From Oceanisphaera arctica (lineage in GTDB: Bacteria; Pseudomonadota; Gammaproteobacteria; Enterobacterales; Aeromonadaceae): 64,000 nt of DNA. Below are positions 43,494-55,444 of this stretch, in pieces (the stretch's first letter is position 1; every line of letters begins with the position of its first letter). The stretch covers positions 1 to 64,000 of the forward strand of contig NZ_MPZM01000003.1 of NCBI RefSeq assembly GCF_002936955.1. Reading direction: 5' to 3'. The position numbers and the translations under genes were made by a program. Below the pieces are notes generated by a model. It ran no database searches, was not told the DNA's origin, and saw nothing but the letters and a program-made list of their open reading frames with translations.

Positions 43494-44400
43494 TGGCATG
43501 CATACCGAGGGTTTAAGAGAGAAGGGCTCTCGAGCCAGGCGGATCCGGGCTAATGGTTTCAGAAATGTGGCGGTCACGCTTATTGTCGGCTGGTTGCTGT
43601 TGTTCGTGTTTCTGCCCAACCTGATGATCATTGTCACCAGCTTCATGACCCGGGATCACGCCAGTCTGATAAGCCTGGTGTTCAGCCTGGACAGCTATGG
43701 CCGCCTGTTGGATCCCTTGTATGTGAAGGTGCTGGGGCACTCGCTGCTGATGGCCGGTATCGCCACCCTCTTGTGTCTGCTGCTTGGCTATCCGTTCGCC
43801 TTTATCATCGCCAGGCTGCCGGCCCGCATCCGGCCCCTGATGCTGTTTTTGGTGATAGTGCCGTTCTGGACCAACTCGCTGATCCGTACCTATGCGCTCA
43901 AGGTGGTGCTGGGAACCAAGGGGCTGCTCAATACGGTATTGCTGAGTGTGGGGCTGATTGAACAGCCGTTGCGCATCATGTTTACCGAGGTGGCGGTGAT
44001 TATCGGTCTGGTGTACATACTGCTGCCCTTCATGGTGCTGCCCCTGTATTCCGCCATCGACAAGCTCGACGGCCGGCTGCTGGAAGCGGCGCAGGATCTG
44101 GGGGCCGGTGCATTGGCGCGTTTTTTTCGGATCATACTGCCGCTGACCCTGCCGGGTATCGTGGCCGGTTGCCTGCTGGTCTTTCTGCCGGCGCTGGGCA
44201 TGTTTTATATTTCGGACTTGCTTGGCGGGGCCAAGAATCTGCTGATTGGCAACATCATCAAGACCCAGTTTCTCAACATCCGGGACTGGCCTTTCGGTGC
44301 AGCCACCAGCGTGACTCTGACGGTGTTGATGGCGGGGATGATGTTTCTGTATTACCGGGCGGCGAAGATGCTGAACAAGAAGGTGTCGATCGATGATTAA
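43480..44400 (+). CDS. potB: Polyamine ABC transporter permease PotB
   Basis: 306 aa with six TM helices and a longer than usual hydrophilic N-terminus. The EAA loop is [19 protein letters not shown], followed by [11 protein letters not shown]. Pairs with PotC in the membrane. Overlaps potA by 14 nt and potC by 8 nt. Confidence 0.94.
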   Translation: MNSTDGMHTEGLREKGSRARRIRANGFRNVAVTLIVGWLLLFVFLPNLMIIVTSFMTRDHASLISLVFSLDSYGRLLDPLYVKVLGHSLLMAGIATLLCLLLGYPFAFIIARLPARIRPLMLFLVIVPFWTNSLIRTYALKVVLGTKGLLNTVLLSVGLIEQPLRIMFTEVAVIIGLVYILLPFMVLPLYSAIDKLDGRLLEAAQDLGAGALARFFRIILPLTLPGIVAGCLLVFLPALGMFYISDLLGGAKNLLIGNIIKTQFLNIRDWPFGAATSVTLTVLMAGMMFLYYRAAKMLNKKVSIDD

Positions 44401-45160
44401 CTGGCTCAAGGGCAGCGTCTTGCTGCTGGTGTTCGCCTATCTGTATATTCCGATAGGGGTATTGATCGTCAACTCCTTCAATCGTTCCCGTTACGGCATC
44501 CGCTGGGACGGATTCACCCTCGACTGGTACGTGCGGCTGGCCAACAACGCCAGCCTGATGGAGGCCGCCCGTCATTCGGTAACTGTCGCCCTGGTGTCGG
44601 CCAGTGCGGCGGCCCTGATCGGCACCCTGGCGGCGGTGGCTCTGTATCGCTACCGCTTTCGCGGCAAGGGTTTCGTCGGCGGCATGCTGTTTGTGGTGAT
44701 GATGTCGCCGGACATCGTGATGGCCATCTCTTTGCTGGCGCTGTTTGTGGTGCTGGGAGTTTCACTCGGCTTCTGGTCGCTGTTGTTCGCTCACATCACT
44801 TTTTGCCTGCCCTTCGTGGTGATCACCGTCTATTCACGGCTCAAGGGCTTTGATGTGCGCATGCTGGAAGCGGCCCGAGATCTGGGTGCCGGCGAGGCGG
44901 TGATATTTCGCAAGATAATCCTGCCGCTGGCCGGGCCCGCCATTGCCGCCGGCTGGCTGCTGAGTTTTACCCTGTCGCTGGACGATGTGATCGTCAGCTC
45001 TTTTGTCACCGGTCCGAGTTACGAAATTCTGCCGTTGAAAATCTACTCGATGGTCAAGGTGGGTGTTTCCCCCGAGGTGAATGCCCTGGCCACCATCATG
45101 CTGGCGGTGTCGCTGGCGCTGGTGGTGATATCCCAACTGCTGTTAAGGAATAAACGCTGA
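44393..45160 (+). CDS. potC: Polyamine ABC transporter permease PotC
   Basis: 255 aa, six TM helices, EAA loop LEAARDLGAGEAVIFRKIIL. The Asn/Ser-rich SFNRSRYGIRWDGFTLDWY after TM1 is typical of PotC/PotI. Ends one base before potD. Confidence 0.95.
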   Translation: MINWLKGSVLLLVFAYLYIPIGVLIVNSFNRSRYGIRWDGFTLDWYVRLANNASLMEAARHSVTVALVSASAAALIGTLAAVALYRYRFRGKGFVGGMLFVVMMSPDIVMAISLLALFVVLGVSLGFWSLLFAHITFCLPFVVITVYSRLKGFDVRMLEAARDLGAGEAVIFRKIILPLAGPAIAAGWLLSFTLSLDDVIVSSFVTGPSYEILPLKIYSMVKVGVSPEVNALATIMLAVSLALVVISQLLLRNKR

Positions 45161-45161
45161 T

Positions 45162-46211
45162 ATGAAATTCTGGTTCCGTCCTCTGGCCCTGGTAGTGGCC
45201 GCGAGTCTGCCGATGCTGGCGCAGGCGCAGGATCGTCTGTCTGTCTATGCCTGGGCCGAGTATCTGCCCGAAGATGTACTGCAGGCCTTTACCGAGGAAA
45301 CAGGCGTCAAGGTGGATTACGCTAGCTTCGACTCCAACGAGGCGCTGTATGCCAAGCTCAAGCTGTTGCAAACCAGTAAGGCACGCGAAAGTTACGATCT
45401 GATTTTTCCGTCCAGCTACATGCTGAGCAAGATGGCGCGTGAAGGCATGCTGCAGCCGCTCGACAAGAGCAAGTTGCCCCACTTTGACCAGCTTGACGAC
45501 AGCATGCTGAACAAGGACTTTGATCCGGGTAACCGCTACAGCATGCCCTACTCGTTTGGCAGCACCGGCATTGCGGTGAACCGGGACGATCTGGCTGATG
45601 CCGAGATCCATTCCTGGCAGGATTTGTGGGACAGCCAATGGCAAGGCCAGCTGATGCTGACCGACGATATTCGCGAAAGTTTTCAGATGGCGCTGCTGAC
45701 CCTGGGCTATTCCGCCAACAGTCGTGAGCCGGCTGAAATCGAGGCCGCCTACGAAAAGCTGCTGCCGCTGCAGGACAACGTGCTGCTGTATAATTCCGAC
45801 AACCCGCGCATGCCCTATGTGACCGGTGAAGTTTCGCTGGGGCTGCTGTGGAGCGATCAGGCCTACAAGACCCAGCAGGACGGCATCGCCCTGGAATATG
45901 TGTATCCGGAAGAAGGTGCCATCTTCTGGGTAGACAGCGCCGCCATTCCCGCCAACGCCAAATCGGTGGATGCCGCCCACCAGTTTCTGGACTTTCTGAT
46001 GCGGCCCGATATCGCCGCGCAGATCATTCAGGAGCTGGGTCTGGCGGTACCGAACAAGGGGGCCAAGCCGCTGCTGTTGGCCGAGGTGGCTGCAAATCCG
46101 GTGTTGTTCCCCCCTCCTGAGGTGATCGGCAAGGGTCACTTCCAGGACGATCTGGGCGATGAAACCCTGGCCATCTACGAAGACTACTGGGTCAAACTGC
46201 GCTCCCGGTAA
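45162..46211 (+). CDS. potD: Periplasmic polyamine-binding protein PotD
   Basis: 349 aa. The signal peptide (ALVVAASLPMLAQA) precedes YAWAEYLPEDVLQAFTEETG, with the Trp/Glu polyamine pocket pattern, and VDYASFDSNEALYAKLKLL. PYSFGSTGIAVNRDD and the GLLWSDQAY region add conserved contacts. Whether spermidine or putrescine is preferred cannot be read here. Ends in a terminator shared with the convergent cobB. Confidence 0.94.
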   Translation: MKFWFRPLALVVAASLPMLAQAQDRLSVYAWAEYLPEDVLQAFTEETGVKVDYASFDSNEALYAKLKLLQTSKARESYDLIFPSSYMLSKMAREGMLQPLDKSKLPHFDQLDDSMLNKDFDPGNRYSMPYSFGSTGIAVNRDDLADAEIHSWQDLWDSQWQGQLMLTDDIRESFQMALLTLGYSANSREPAEIEAAYEKLLPLQDNVLLYNSDNPRMPYVTGEVSLGLLWSDQAYKTQQDGIALEYVYPEEGAIFWVDSAAIPANAKSVDAAHQFLDFLMRPDIAAQIIQELGLAVPNKGAKPLLLAEVAANPVLFPPPEVIGKGHFQDDLGDETLAIYEDYWVKLRSR

Positions 46212-46217
46212 CCATAT

Positions 46218-46242
46218 AAAGCCCGCTGACAGCGGGCTTTTT
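46218..46242. terminator. Terminator of potABCD
   Basis: Perfect 10-bp stem AAAGCCCGCT/AGCGGGCTTT with GAC loop and TTTTTC tail, 7 bp after the potD stop. Confidence 0.92.
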
Positions 46243-46263
46243 CATATTGCCGGTTTGTTGTGA

Positions 46264-46328
46264 GTCATTCCCGCCAAGGCGGAAATCAAGTGCTCTGTGC
46301 CATGGATCTCCGCCTTCGCGGAGGTGAC
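46264..46328. repeat. REP-like palindromic element
   Basis: Two adjacent hairpins, TTCCGCC-type (CATTCCCGCCAAGGCGGAAA) and CTCCGC CTTC GCGGAG, bounded by GTCATT and GTGAC. This is the form of intergenic palindromic repeats common in proteobacteria. It sits between the convergent potD and cobB. Confidence 0.6.
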
Positions 46329-46344
46329 CCATCAGGAACAGCGG

Positions 46345-47061
46345 TTATTTGCGGCTGCTGAGCAGCTCGTCCACATAATCGACCACTTTCATGGTGGCGG
46401 GCCCGTAACGGTGCTCGCTAAAATGGTTGTTGACCTGGCTGGGCTCCAGATTGATCTCTATGGTGTGGGCGTTATGCATCGTTGCTTCATGCACCAAGCC
46501 GGCGGCGGGATAGACGTTACCGGAGGTGCCGATGGCGATAAACAGACTGGCCTCGCTCAGGGCCTGATAGATGTGATCCAGCTGCAGCGGCATTTCCCCA
46601 AACCACACCACATGGGGCCGTAGCGGCTCGGGAAACTGACAGCAATGGCACAGATCCGTGGTGTTTAGAGGACCTGTCCAGTCGACGGTCTGATTGGAGT
46701 GCGGGCAACGGGCCTTGAGCAGTTCACCGTGCATGTGCAGCACATTCTTGCTACCCGCGCGTTCGTGCAGGTCGTCGATATTCTGGGTGACCAGGGTGAC
46801 CTGCCCCGGCCATTCGGCTTCCAGCCGGGCCAGTGCCTGGTGGGCGGTATTCGGCTCGACGGTCTGCAACAGCTCTCTGCGAGCATTGTAAAAACGCTGC
46901 ACCAGCTCCGGATCACGCCGATAGCCTTCGGGGGTGGCGACGTCTTCGATGTGATGCTCTTCCCACAGGCCGTCACTGGCCCTGAAGGTTCTGATACCCG
47001 ACTCGGCCGAAATGCCGGCCCCGGTGAGAATAACGATATTGCCTTTGCGCACGGTCCGCAT
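46345..47061 (-). CDS. cobB: Sirtuin protein deacylase CobB
   Basis: 238-aa NAD+-dependent lysine deacylase. [14 protein letters not shown] binds [15 protein letters not shown] and His111 (HMHGEL) form the catalytic centre; Cys119, Cys138, Cys140 and Cys141 provide the zinc site. Tyr58 and Arg61 (FYNARR) match the residues that let E. coli CobB remove succinyl and malonyl groups too. The short N-terminus lacks the E. coli extension. Confidence 0.95.
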   Translation of the reverse strand: MRTVRKGNIVILTGAGISAESGIRTFRASDGLWEEHHIEDVATPEGYRRDPELVQRFYNARRELLQTVEPNTAHQALARLEAEWPGQVTLVTQNIDDLHERAGSKNVLHMHGELLKARCPHSNQTVDWTGPLNTTDLCHCCQFPEPLRPHVVWFGEMPLQLDHIYQALSEASLFIAIGTSGNVYPAAGLVHEATMHNAHTIEINLEPSQVNNHFSEHRYGPATMKVVDYVDELLSSRK

Positions 47062-47194
47062 ACCTTTGCTGAATTTATCCTGAGTCTAGGCTAACAGCAT
47101 CCCTCCCCCGCAGACAATGCGCCCTTAGTCTTAATCTGTGATGGGTGAGGTGTGAAGCGTGAATGGTGAGGAAATAAACAAAGCCTTAATCAGA

Positions 47195-47225
47195 TATAAA
47201 AAAGCCAGGCTCTGGGCCTGGCTTT
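47195..47225 (-). terminator. Terminator after ihfA
   Basis: On the minus strand AAAGCCAGGC and GCCTGGCTTT form a perfect 10-bp stem (47201-47210 with 47216-47225) followed by TTTTTTATA. Ends the thrS-ihfA gene block. Confidence 0.9.
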
Positions 47226-47229
47226 GGTC

Positions 47230-47535
47230 TTATTCTGAATCGTCGAGCTGTGGTACGTTTTCTACCCTGGCCTTGAGTTTCTGGCCGGGCCGAAAGGTCA
47301 CTACCCGCCGGGCCGAGATGGGAATGTCTTCCCCGGTTTTGGGATTACGCCCGGGGCGTTCGCCCTTGTTGCGCAACTCGAAATTACCGAAACCGGAAAT
47401 CTTGACCTGTTCACCCAGCTCCAGTGAGGAACGAATTTCTTCGAAAAACGCCTCCACCATGTCTTTGGCATCACGCTTGGTCATGCCCAGTTCGGTGAAC
47501 AGATGCTCTGCTATGTCGGCCTTGGTTAACGCCAT
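47230..47535 (-). CDS. ihfA: Integration host factor subunit alpha
   Basis: 101-aa DNA-bending protein, [18 protein letters not shown] at the start, with [20 protein letters not shown] in the beta-ribbon arm including the intercalating Pro. Partners with IhfB. Located one base after pheT, the arrangement of E. coli, where it is co-transcribed with pheST. Confidence 0.97.
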   Translation of the reverse strand: MALTKADIAEHLFTELGMTKRDAKDMVEAFFEEIRSSLELGEQVKISGFGNFELRNKGERPGRNPKTGEDIPISARRVVTFRPGQKLKARVENVPQLDDSE

Positions 47536-47536
47536 A

Positions 47537-49924
47537 TCAATCCCTCAAGGAAGCACTAAACTCGTCAGAAAGTGCCGAGACAATACGCGCCACGGTGTCG
47601 GCAATTTCTTTTTCTTCCAAAGTCCTGTGGGTATCCTGCAACACCAAGCTGAGCGCCAGGCTCTTCTTGTCGTCGGCAATACCCTGTCCTTGGTATACAT
47701 CGAACAAGTTTAATCCAACCAATTGATCTCCGCCAACTTTCCTAGCTAAATCAAGGATATCGCCGGCGGATACCGACTGATCGACCACCAGTGCCAAATC
47801 TCGGCGGTTGGCGGGGAAGCGAGACACTTCGGCCGCTTCCGGCACGCGGCGTCCGGTCAGGGCCGCCAGCTCGATTTCAAATACATAAGCCTGAGACTTG
47901 AGTCCCAGCTTGCGCAGCAGACTCGGATGCACGGCACCGAGCAGACCGACCTGCCGGCCTTGTTGCAACAAGGCGGCCGACTGACCCGGATGCAGGGCAC
48001 CGATGTCGGTCCGGGCAAAGGAGAAGCTCAACTCGTTGGCACTCAGGGCCAGCAGGCTTTCGACATCGCCCTTGATATCGAAGAAGTCCACGCCCTTGTC
48101 GGCCATGTCCCAGTGCTCATCCACCACAGGACCCAGCAAGAGACCGGCCAGAACCGGAGTCTGACACACGCCGTTTTCAGAGGCTTCATCCGGTACAAAG
48201 GTCAGACCCTGTTCAAACAGACGCAGCCGAGATTGCTGGCGGTTCTGGTTGTAGACTGCGGCCTGGATCAGACCCGGCCACAGCGACACCCGCATCACGG
48301 ACATGTCGGCGGCGATGGGGTTGGGCAGCACCATGGTGTCGACGCCCGGGAACAACCGCTGCTGCTGAGCGGGATCCACGAAACTGTAGGTAATGGCTTC
48401 CTGATAACCCAGATCCACCAGCGCATCTTTCAGCCGGCTCAGGGGCAGTTTTGCTTCCTGATGGCGAGACATGGTCAGACCGGCCACCGGGGCTACATCG
48501 GGAATATTATTGTAGCCGTAGATACGGGCCACTTCTTCCACCAGATCTTCTTCGATGCCGATGTCGAAACGATAGCTGGGCACCACGACCTGCCAGCCGT
48601 CTGCGGTGCTGGTTACATCCAGGCCCAGTCGAGCCAGCATGTCGGTCACCTGAGCGGCCTCGATGTCGATACCAATCAGACGATTCAGTTTGGCGTGACG
48701 CAAGGTCACTGTACTTGCCTGGGGCAGTTCGGACTCGGCGATCGCTTCCACCACGGGGCCGGCTTCGCCGCCACAGATGTCCAGTAACAGTGCGGTCGCC
48801 CGCTCCATCACCTTGTGCTGCAACTGGTAGTCGACGCCGCGCTCGAAACGGTGGGAAGAGTCGGTGTGCAGGCCGTAGCTACGCGCGCGGCCGGTAATGG
48901 CCAGTGGGCTGAAGAAGGCGCATTCCAGCAATACGTCGCGGGTGGTGTCGGTCACGCCGGTGGCTTCACCACCGAAGATGCCGGCCATGGCAACGGCTTG
49001 CTTCTCGTCGGCAATTACCAGGGTGTCGGCGTTCAGGCTGACTTCATTGCCGTCGAGCAGGGTCAGTTTTTCGTCCTGCTCCGCCATGCGCACGCTGAGG
49101 TTACCGCTCAGGGTTGCCAGGTCGAAGGCATGCATCGGCTGGCCCCATTCCAGCAGCACGAAGTTGGTGATGTCTACCACCGGATCTATGCTGCGGATGC
49201 CGCTGCGGCGCAGTTTTTCCTGCATCCATAATGGTGTGGTGGCGTTGACGTCGATATTTCTGACTACCCGACCCAGGTAGCGCGGGCAAGCCGCCGGAGC
49301 TTTCAGTTCGATGTTGACCTTGTCGTCTATGCTGGCGGGGACCGCCGGGATCTCGGGCCAGTTCACATCCTGCTGATTCAGTACACCCACTTCCCGGGCC
49401 AGACCGGCCATACTCAGGCAGTCGGCGCGGTTGGGGGTCAGGTCCACTTCGATGATGACATCGTTCAGGGCCAGGTAGTCACGCACCGGGGTACCGACGG
49501 GGGCGTCGGCCGGCAGCTCCATGATGCCGCTGGAGTCCAGCTCGATGCCCAGTTCGCCGTAGGAGCACAGCATGCCGTGGGACGGCTGGCCGCGCAGCTT
49601 GGCTTTCTTGATCTTGAAATCGCCTGGCAGCACGGCGCCGACCACGGCCACCGCTACTTTCAGGCCCTGGCGGCAATTGGGCGCGCCACAGACGATGTCG
49701 AGTAGCTCGTCGCCACCGACATTGATTTTGGTGACGCGCAGCTTGTCGGCATCCGGGTGCTGGCCACATTCGACCACTTCACCCACTATCACCTGGCTGA
49801 AATCGCCGGCGACCGGCTCTATGCCATCCACTTCCAGACCGGCCATGGTGATTTGCTCGGCAAGAGCCTCGGCGTTAAGGCCGGTGTTGACCCATTCATC
49901 CAGCCATGATTTTGAAAATTTCAT
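47537..49924 (-). CDS. pheT: Phenylalanyl-tRNA synthetase beta subunit
   Basis: 795 aa, full length. It begins [16 protein letters not shown], has the EMAP/tRNA-binding domain at about 40-150, B3/B4 editing domain around 210-390, B5 domain with [20 protein letters not shown] near 470, and the ferredoxin-like anticodon-binding domain at the C-terminus. Forms an alpha2-beta2 enzyme with PheS. It is 15 bp after pheS. Confidence 0.97.
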   Translation of the reverse strand: MKFSKSWLDEWVNTGLNAEALAEQITMAGLEVDGIEPVAGDFSQVIVGEVVECGQHPDADKLRVTKINVGGDELLDIVCGAPNCRQGLKVAVAVVGAVLPGDFKIKKAKLRGQPSHGMLCSYGELGIELDSSGIMELPADAPVGTPVRDYLALNDVIIEVDLTPNRADCLSMAGLAREVGVLNQQDVNWPEIPAVPASIDDKVNIELKAPAACPRYLGRVVRNIDVNATTPLWMQEKLRRSGIRSIDPVVDITNFVLLEWGQPMHAFDLATLSGNLSVRMAEQDEKLTLLDGNEVSLNADTLVIADEKQAVAMAGIFGGEATGVTDTTRDVLLECAFFSPLAITGRARSYGLHTDSSHRFERGVDYQLQHKVMERATALLLDICGGEAGPVVEAIAESELPQASTVTLRHAKLNRLIGIDIEAAQVTDMLARLGLDVTSTADGWQVVVPSYRFDIGIEEDLVEEVARIYGYNNIPDVAPVAGLTMSRHQEAKLPLSRLKDALVDLGYQEAITYSFVDPAQQQRLFPGVDTMVLPNPIAADMSVMRVSLWPGLIQAAVYNQNRQQSRLRLFEQGLTFVPDEASENGVCQTPVLAGLLLGPVVDEHWDMADKGVDFFDIKGDVESLLALSANELSFSFARTDIGALHPGQSAALLQQGRQVGLLGAVHPSLLRKLGLKSQAYVFEIELAALTGRRVPEAAEVSRFPANRRDLALVVDQSVSAGDILDLARKVGGDQLVGLNLFDVYQGQGIADDKKSLALSLVLQDTHRTLEEKEIADTVARIVSALSDEFSASLRD

Positions 49925-49939
49925 TATTGCTCCTGCCGC

Positions 49940-51061
<1,122 letters not shown>

Positions 51062-51077
51062 TTATCGTCTAAGCGAC

Positions 51078-51434
51078 TTAAACCAGGGCTTCTTTTGCTT
51101 TGGCAACCAAAGCGGAGAAGGTGGTCTTGTCGTGTACGGCGATGTCAGCCAGGATCTTGCGATCGATTTCAACAGAGGCTTTTTTCAGGCCATTGATGAA
51201 GCGGCTGTATGACAGACCGTTCTGACGGCTTGCAGCGTTGATACGCGCAATCCACAGCTGACGGAACTGACGTTTTTTCTGACGGCGGTCACGATAAGCA
51301 TATTGACCGGCCTTGGTAACTGCCTGTACCGCTACGCGATAAACGCGTGAACGGGCACCGTAATAACCTTTGGCCTGCTTTAGTACTTTCTTGTGACGAG
51401 CGCGAGCAGTCACACCACGTTTAACTCTTGGCAT
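51078..51434 (-). CDS. rplT: Ribosomal protein L20
   Basis: 118 aa, [20 protein letters not shown], basic helical N-terminus that binds 23S rRNA and (in E. coli) its own operon mRNA. Follows rpmI by 14 bp. Confidence 0.98.
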   Translation of the reverse strand: MPRVKRGVTARARHKKVLKQAKGYYGARSRVYRVAVQAVTKAGQYAYRDRRQKKRQFRQLWIARINAASRQNGLSYSRFINGLKKASVEIDRKILADIAVHDKTTFSALVAKAKEALV

Positions 51435-51448
51435 TATTCACTATCCTC

Positions 51449-51643
51449 TTAAGCAGTCGGCAACATGGATTTGATCTGGGCAACGTCAGACGGAGCTACC
51501 AGACACTTACCGCGCAGCTGACGCTTACGCTTGGTGCTTTTCTTGGTGAGGATGTGACGCAAGTGGGACTGCTTACGCTTAAAGCCACTCGCTGTTTTTT
51601 TAAAGCGCTTTGCAGCGCCTTTGTTTGACTTCATCTTCGGCAT
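51449..51643 (-). CDS. rpmI: Ribosomal protein L35
   Basis: 64 aa, [20 protein letters not shown] and a basic remainder, the standard bacterial L35. Second gene of infC-rpmI-rplT. Confidence 0.98.
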   Translation of the reverse strand: MPKMKSNKGAAKRFKKTASGFKRKQSHLRHILTKKSTKRKRQLRGKCLVAPSDVAQIKSMLPTA

Positions 51644-51718
51644 AACAACTCCGCATTGTTAATAACAACAAACAGACAAGGCGAGCCGGATAACCATTAC
51701 CCGGCTACTTGCAAAACC

Positions 51719-52261
51719 TTACTGTTTTTTCTTCGGGGCAAGCACCATGACAGCCTGACGCCCTTCCAGCTTGGGAAAGGCCTCGACCACGGCCAATTCG
51801 TCCAGATCCGCTTTGATACGGTTGAGCAAATCGAAACCTAGCTCTTGGTGCGCCATTTCACGACCGCGAAAACGCAGCGTGACCTTGGCTTTGTTGCCCT
51901 CTTCTAAAAAGCGAACCAGGTTGCGTAGTTTTACCTGGTAGTCGCCATCATCTGTACCGGGTCGGAATTTGATTTCCTTGACCTGGATTTGTTTATGCTT
52001 TTTCTTCTGTTCCTTGGTCGCCTTGCTCTTCTCGTAGATGAACTTGCCGTAGTCCATGAGACGGCAGACGGGCGGCTCGGCATTAGGACTGATTTCCACC
52101 AGGTCTACACCTGCGCCGGCAGCAGCTTCGAGAGCCTCGGCAATAGAGACGACACCAATCGGTTCGCCTTCCAGGCCGACCAATCTAACTTCTGGCAGTC
52201 GGATTTCTTCATTCAGTCGATTGCGTGGAGCTGGTTTGCTCCCTCTTTTAGCGCCTTTTAT
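51719..52261 (-). CDS. infC: Translation initiation factor IF-3 (ATA start)
   Basis: 180 aa when read from ATA at 52259-52261: the N-terminus is then (M)[18 protein letters not shown], which aligns with E. coli IF-3 (AUU start, 180 aa). GGAGGA is 6 nt upstream. Starting at the first conventional codon (GTG at 52183) would delete conserved residues. A rare AUN start is the known basis of IF-3 autoregulation. The ATA overlaps the thrS stop codon TAA. C-terminal features include the [19 protein letters not shown] and [13 protein letters not shown] motifs. Confidence 0.93.
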   Translation of the reverse strand: MKGAKRGSKPAPRNRLNEEIRLPEVRLVGLEGEPIGVVSIAEALEAAAGAGVDLVEISPNAEPPVCRLMDYGKFIYEKSKATKEQKKKHKQIQVKEIKFRPGTDDGDYQVKLRNLVRFLEEGNKAKVTLRFRGREMAHQELGFDLLNRIKADLDELAVVEAFPKLEGRQAVMVLAPKKKQ

Positions 52262-54192
52262 AACCTATCCTCCACTGTTTTCTTACCGCGAGTAAGGATC
52301 TCCTGCTGTATCAGCGAGGTCAGCTCTTCTACGTTGAAGACGCCAAGATCCTGTCCTTTCCGGGTACGAACCGCTACTTTGCCGGCTTCGACTTCTTTGT
52401 CGCCGCAAACCAGCATGAAAGGTACCCGCTTCAGAGTATGCTCGCGGATTTTAAAGCCTATCTTCTCATTTCTCAAGTCCGCTTTGGCCCGAATGCCAAC
52501 ATTATTCAGGCTGTTAGCCAGATTGAGAGCGTAATCGGCTTGATTATCGGTAATGTTGAGCACGACTACCTGATTCGGGGCCAGCCAGGTCGGGAAAAGA
52601 CCGGCGTACTCTTCAATCAGGATACCGATAAAGCGCTCGATTGACCCTAGGATAGCACGGTGAATCATTACCGGCACGTGACGTTCGTTGTCTTCGCCCA
52701 CATAGCTGGCACCCAGGCGCCCCGGAAGAGCGAAATCGAGCTGAACGGTGCCGCATTGCCAGGCCCGATTCAGACAGTCGTACAGGGTAAATTCGATTTT
52801 AGGGCCATAGAAGGCACCCTCACCCGGCTGAAGATCATATTCGATGTCGGCGGCCTTGAGCGCCTGCTCCAGAGCCAGCTCGGCCTGATCCCAGGCTTCG
52901 TCGCTGCCGATACGCTGCTCGGGACGGGTCGAGAGCTTGACCGCGATGTTGCTGAAGCCAAAGGTTTCGTAGGTGTCATACACCATCTGGATACAGGCAG
53001 ACACTTCTTGCTGGATCTGATCTTCGGTACAGAAGATATGAGCGTCGTCCTGGGTAAAGCCCCGAACCCGCATCAGGCCGTGCAGGGCACCGCTCGGCTC
53101 GTTACGATGGCAGCAACCGAATTCCGCCATGCGCAGCGGCAGATCCCGGTAGGACTTCAGGCCCTGGTTGAAGATCTGCACGTGGCCCGGACAGTTCATC
53201 GGCTTGATGGCGTAGTCCCGGTTTTCTGAATGGGTGGTAAACATGTTTTCGGCATATTTATCCCAATGGCCGGACTTTTCCCACAGCACCCGATCCATCA
53301 TGAAGGGGCCCTTCACTTCCTCGTACTGGTATTCGCGCAGCTTGTCGCGCACGAATTGCTCCAGCTCACGGAAGATGGTCCAGCCGTCATTGTGCCAGAA
53401 CACCATGCCCGGTGCTTCTTCCTGCATATGATAGAGGTCGAGCTGCTTGCCGATTTTACGGTGATCCCGCTTGGCGGCTTCTTCCAGCTGCAGCAGGTAA
53501 CCCTTGAGCGCCTTCTTGTCGGCCCAGGCGGTACCGTAGATGCGCTGCAGCATCTTGTTCTTGGCATCCCCACGCCAGTAGGCGCCGGAGACTTTCTGCA
53601 GCTTGAAGTGCTGGCAGAAGCGCATGTTGGGCACGTGCGGGCCACGGCACATGTCGACGTATTCGTCGTGATGATAGAGGCCGGGTCTGTCGTCCTGGCT
53701 GACGTTCTGATCCAGAATTTCTATCTTGTAAGGTTCATGCCGTTTGGCAAAGGTATCCCGTGCTTCCTGCCAGCTGACCTTTTTCTTGATGACCGCATAT
53801 TCGGTTTTGGCCAGTTCCAGCATCCGGGTTTCCAGCTTGCTGATGTCTTCTTCGGTCAGCACGTGGTCGAGATCGATGTCGTAATAGAAACCGTTGTCGA
53901 TCACCGGCCCTATCGCCATCTTGGTCTGGGGCCATAACTGCTTGATGGCATGACCCAGCAGGTGGGCACAGGAGTGGCGGAGAATTTCCAGACCGTCCTG
54001 ATCCTTGGCAGTGATAATCGCCAGTTTGGCGTCTGCATTTATCAGCTCACAGGCGTCAACCAGTTGACCATCGATGCGGCCGGCGATACAGGCCTTGGCC
54101 AGACCGGGGCCGATATCCTGTGCCACGTCCAGCACGGAAACAGCTTGTTCGAAATGGCGTTGGCTACCATCGGGAAGAGTAATTGTCGGCAT
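52258..54192 (-). CDS. thrS: Threonyl-tRNA synthetase
   Basis: 644 aa. TGS domain (1-62), editing domain with [10 protein letters not shown] (zinc/editing His motif, about 73-82), class II core with motif 2 [19 protein letters not shown] and motif 3 [20 protein letters not shown], and a C-terminal anticodon-binding domain. First gene of thrS-infC-rpmI-rplT. E. coli thrS is autoregulated through an operator in its leader; the corresponding region here (54193-54240) was not resolved. Confidence 0.98.
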   Translation of the reverse strand: MPTITLPDGSQRHFEQAVSVLDVAQDIGPGLAKACIAGRIDGQLVDACELINADAKLAIITAKDQDGLEILRHSCAHLLGHAIKQLWPQTKMAIGPVIDNGFYYDIDLDHVLTEEDISKLETRMLELAKTEYAVIKKKVSWQEARDTFAKRHEPYKIEILDQNVSQDDRPGLYHHDEYVDMCRGPHVPNMRFCQHFKLQKVSGAYWRGDAKNKMLQRIYGTAWADKKALKGYLLQLEEAAKRDHRKIGKQLDLYHMQEEAPGMVFWHNDGWTIFRELEQFVRDKLREYQYEEVKGPFMMDRVLWEKSGHWDKYAENMFTTHSENRDYAIKPMNCPGHVQIFNQGLKSYRDLPLRMAEFGCCHRNEPSGALHGLMRVRGFTQDDAHIFCTEDQIQQEVSACIQMVYDTYETFGFSNIAVKLSTRPEQRIGSDEAWDQAELALEQALKAADIEYDLQPGEGAFYGPKIEFTLYDCLNRAWQCGTVQLDFALPGRLGASYVGEDNERHVPVMIHRAILGSIERFIGILIEEYAGLFPTWLAPNQVVVLNITDNQADYALNLANSLNNVGIRAKADLRNEKIGFKIREHTLKRVPFMLVCGDKEVEAGKVAVRTRKGQDLGVFNVEELTSLIQQEILTRGKKTVEDRL

Positions 54193-54572
54193 GAAATGTC
54201 CTTAACAGTGGTGCACCCTACCAAAGCGCACATGTAGTGTATGAAAATGAATCTATATAATGAAAGCTTCATGGCTGCGTCAACCATCTGGCGTACCTTG
54301 CCAGTCTGGCGCGCCTTGGGGTGCTTATGCTGCCCGGCGGCACAGGTTGAGAGCCACGGACTTTACCAGAATTGCGCTTTTTCTGCCACGACTGCACCAC
54401 TTTTATGGTGCCCTGCCCCGTGTAATGACAGTGACTTACCATCGGCATGGTGTCGACGGCGGCGTCAGGCTTTTACCTGGTGCAGGCCTTGGCCTGGATT
54501 TTTATCTCGATGGGCTTTGGCTGTGACGTCCTGGCCTATACTGTGGGCAAACCCAGCCCCAGCGGAGGCATT
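54193..54572. other. Gap between thrS and the fructosamine kinase gene
   Basis: 380 bp of divergent upstream region. The AT-rich part 54193-54262 should hold the thrS promoter and leader. A plus-strand frame of 88 codons (54260-54526, MKASWLRQPSGVPC...) is open but has no RBS or family, and a second frame reads TM-like residues directly into the kinase gene. Both may be chance or remnants; neither is called as a gene. Confidence 0.35.
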
Positions 54573-55436
54573 ATGTGGCAGGTGATCGCTCACCAGATCT
54601 CGGAAGCAACCGGCAGCGATTTTCTCATTAAAGAGAAAAAATCACTGCCCGGTGGCGATATCCATCAGGCCTTCTGGATTTCGGACGGCCGACGCAGCTA
54701 TTTCGTCAAGCTGAATGACAAGGAACGGGTGGATATGTTTCGCGGTGAATGGACCAGTCTGGATCACCTGCGGCGTAGCCAGACGGTGACCATTCCCAGG
54801 CCAATCTGTAGCGGCACCACCGCTTCCATCAGCTTCCTGGTGCTGGAATACCTGTCTTTTAGTGATGCGGATGAAGAGGACTGGTATATGCTCGGTCGCC
54901 AGCTGGCTCATCTGCATCAGAGCCAGCATCAGCCGATGTATGGCTGGGATGAAGACAACTTTCTCGGCTTGTCGGTACAACCCAATAGCTGGCATAAGAA
55001 ATGGGCCACCTTTTTTTCCGAACAGCGGATCGGTTGGCAGCTGAAGTTGCTGGAAGAAAAAGATATCCGTCTGGGGGATATTGAAGAAATCATCGGGGGC
55101 ATCAAGTTGCACCTGATCCATCACCAGCCTCGCGCCTCCCTGTTGCACGGCGACCTTTGGCGGGGCAATGTTGCCTTTTACGAACACATGGGCGTAGTGT
55201 TTGATCCTGCGAGCTATTTTGGTGACCGAGAGACTGATATCGCCATGACCGAGCTGTTTGGCCAGTTCCCTCAGGTCTTTTATCAAGGTTACAATAGAGT
55301 CTGGCCGCTGGAAGAGGGTTACAGGGAACGGCGAGAGATTTACAACCTCTACCATTTACTTAATCATGTTAACCATTTCGGCGAGCCTTATCTCGCTCAG
55401 GCCAAAGACAGCCTGTATCGTATTATTGCCAGTTAG
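54573..55436 (+). CDS. Fructosamine kinase family protein (YniA type)
   Basis: 287-aa APH-fold kinase. FWISDGRRSYFVKLND gives the ATP-binding Lys, LVLEYL the hinge, LLHGDLWRGNVAF the catalytic loop with Asp, and VVFDPASYFGDRETDIAM the metal-binding Asp. Family members phosphorylate ketosamines on glycated proteins or low-mass compounds for deglycation. GGAGG 6 nt before the ATG at 54573 fixes the start and excludes the longer frame from 54447. Followed 8 bp later by the pteridine reductase gene. Confidence 0.9.
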   Translation: MWQVIAHQISEATGSDFLIKEKKSLPGGDIHQAFWISDGRRSYFVKLNDKERVDMFRGEWTSLDHLRRSQTVTIPRPICSGTTASISFLVLEYLSFSDADEEDWYMLGRQLAHLHQSQHQPMYGWDEDNFLGLSVQPNSWHKKWATFFSEQRIGWQLKLLEEKDIRLGDIEEIIGGIKLHLIHHQPRASLLHGDLWRGNVAFYEHMGVVFDPASYFGDRETDIAMTELFGQFPQVFYQGYNRVWPLEEGYRERREIYNLYHLLNHVNHFGEPYLAQAKDSLYRIIAS

Positions 55437-55444
55437 GAGATGTT

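Noticed and set aside
43513-44409. 298-codon minus-strand ORF within potB
   Set aside because: Low-complexity Gln/His/Arg translation, antisense of PotB.
54260-54526. 88-codon ORF upstream of the fructosamine kinase gene
   Set aside because: No RBS, no recognised product, and its codon pattern is not clearly coding. Left as a possible remnant.
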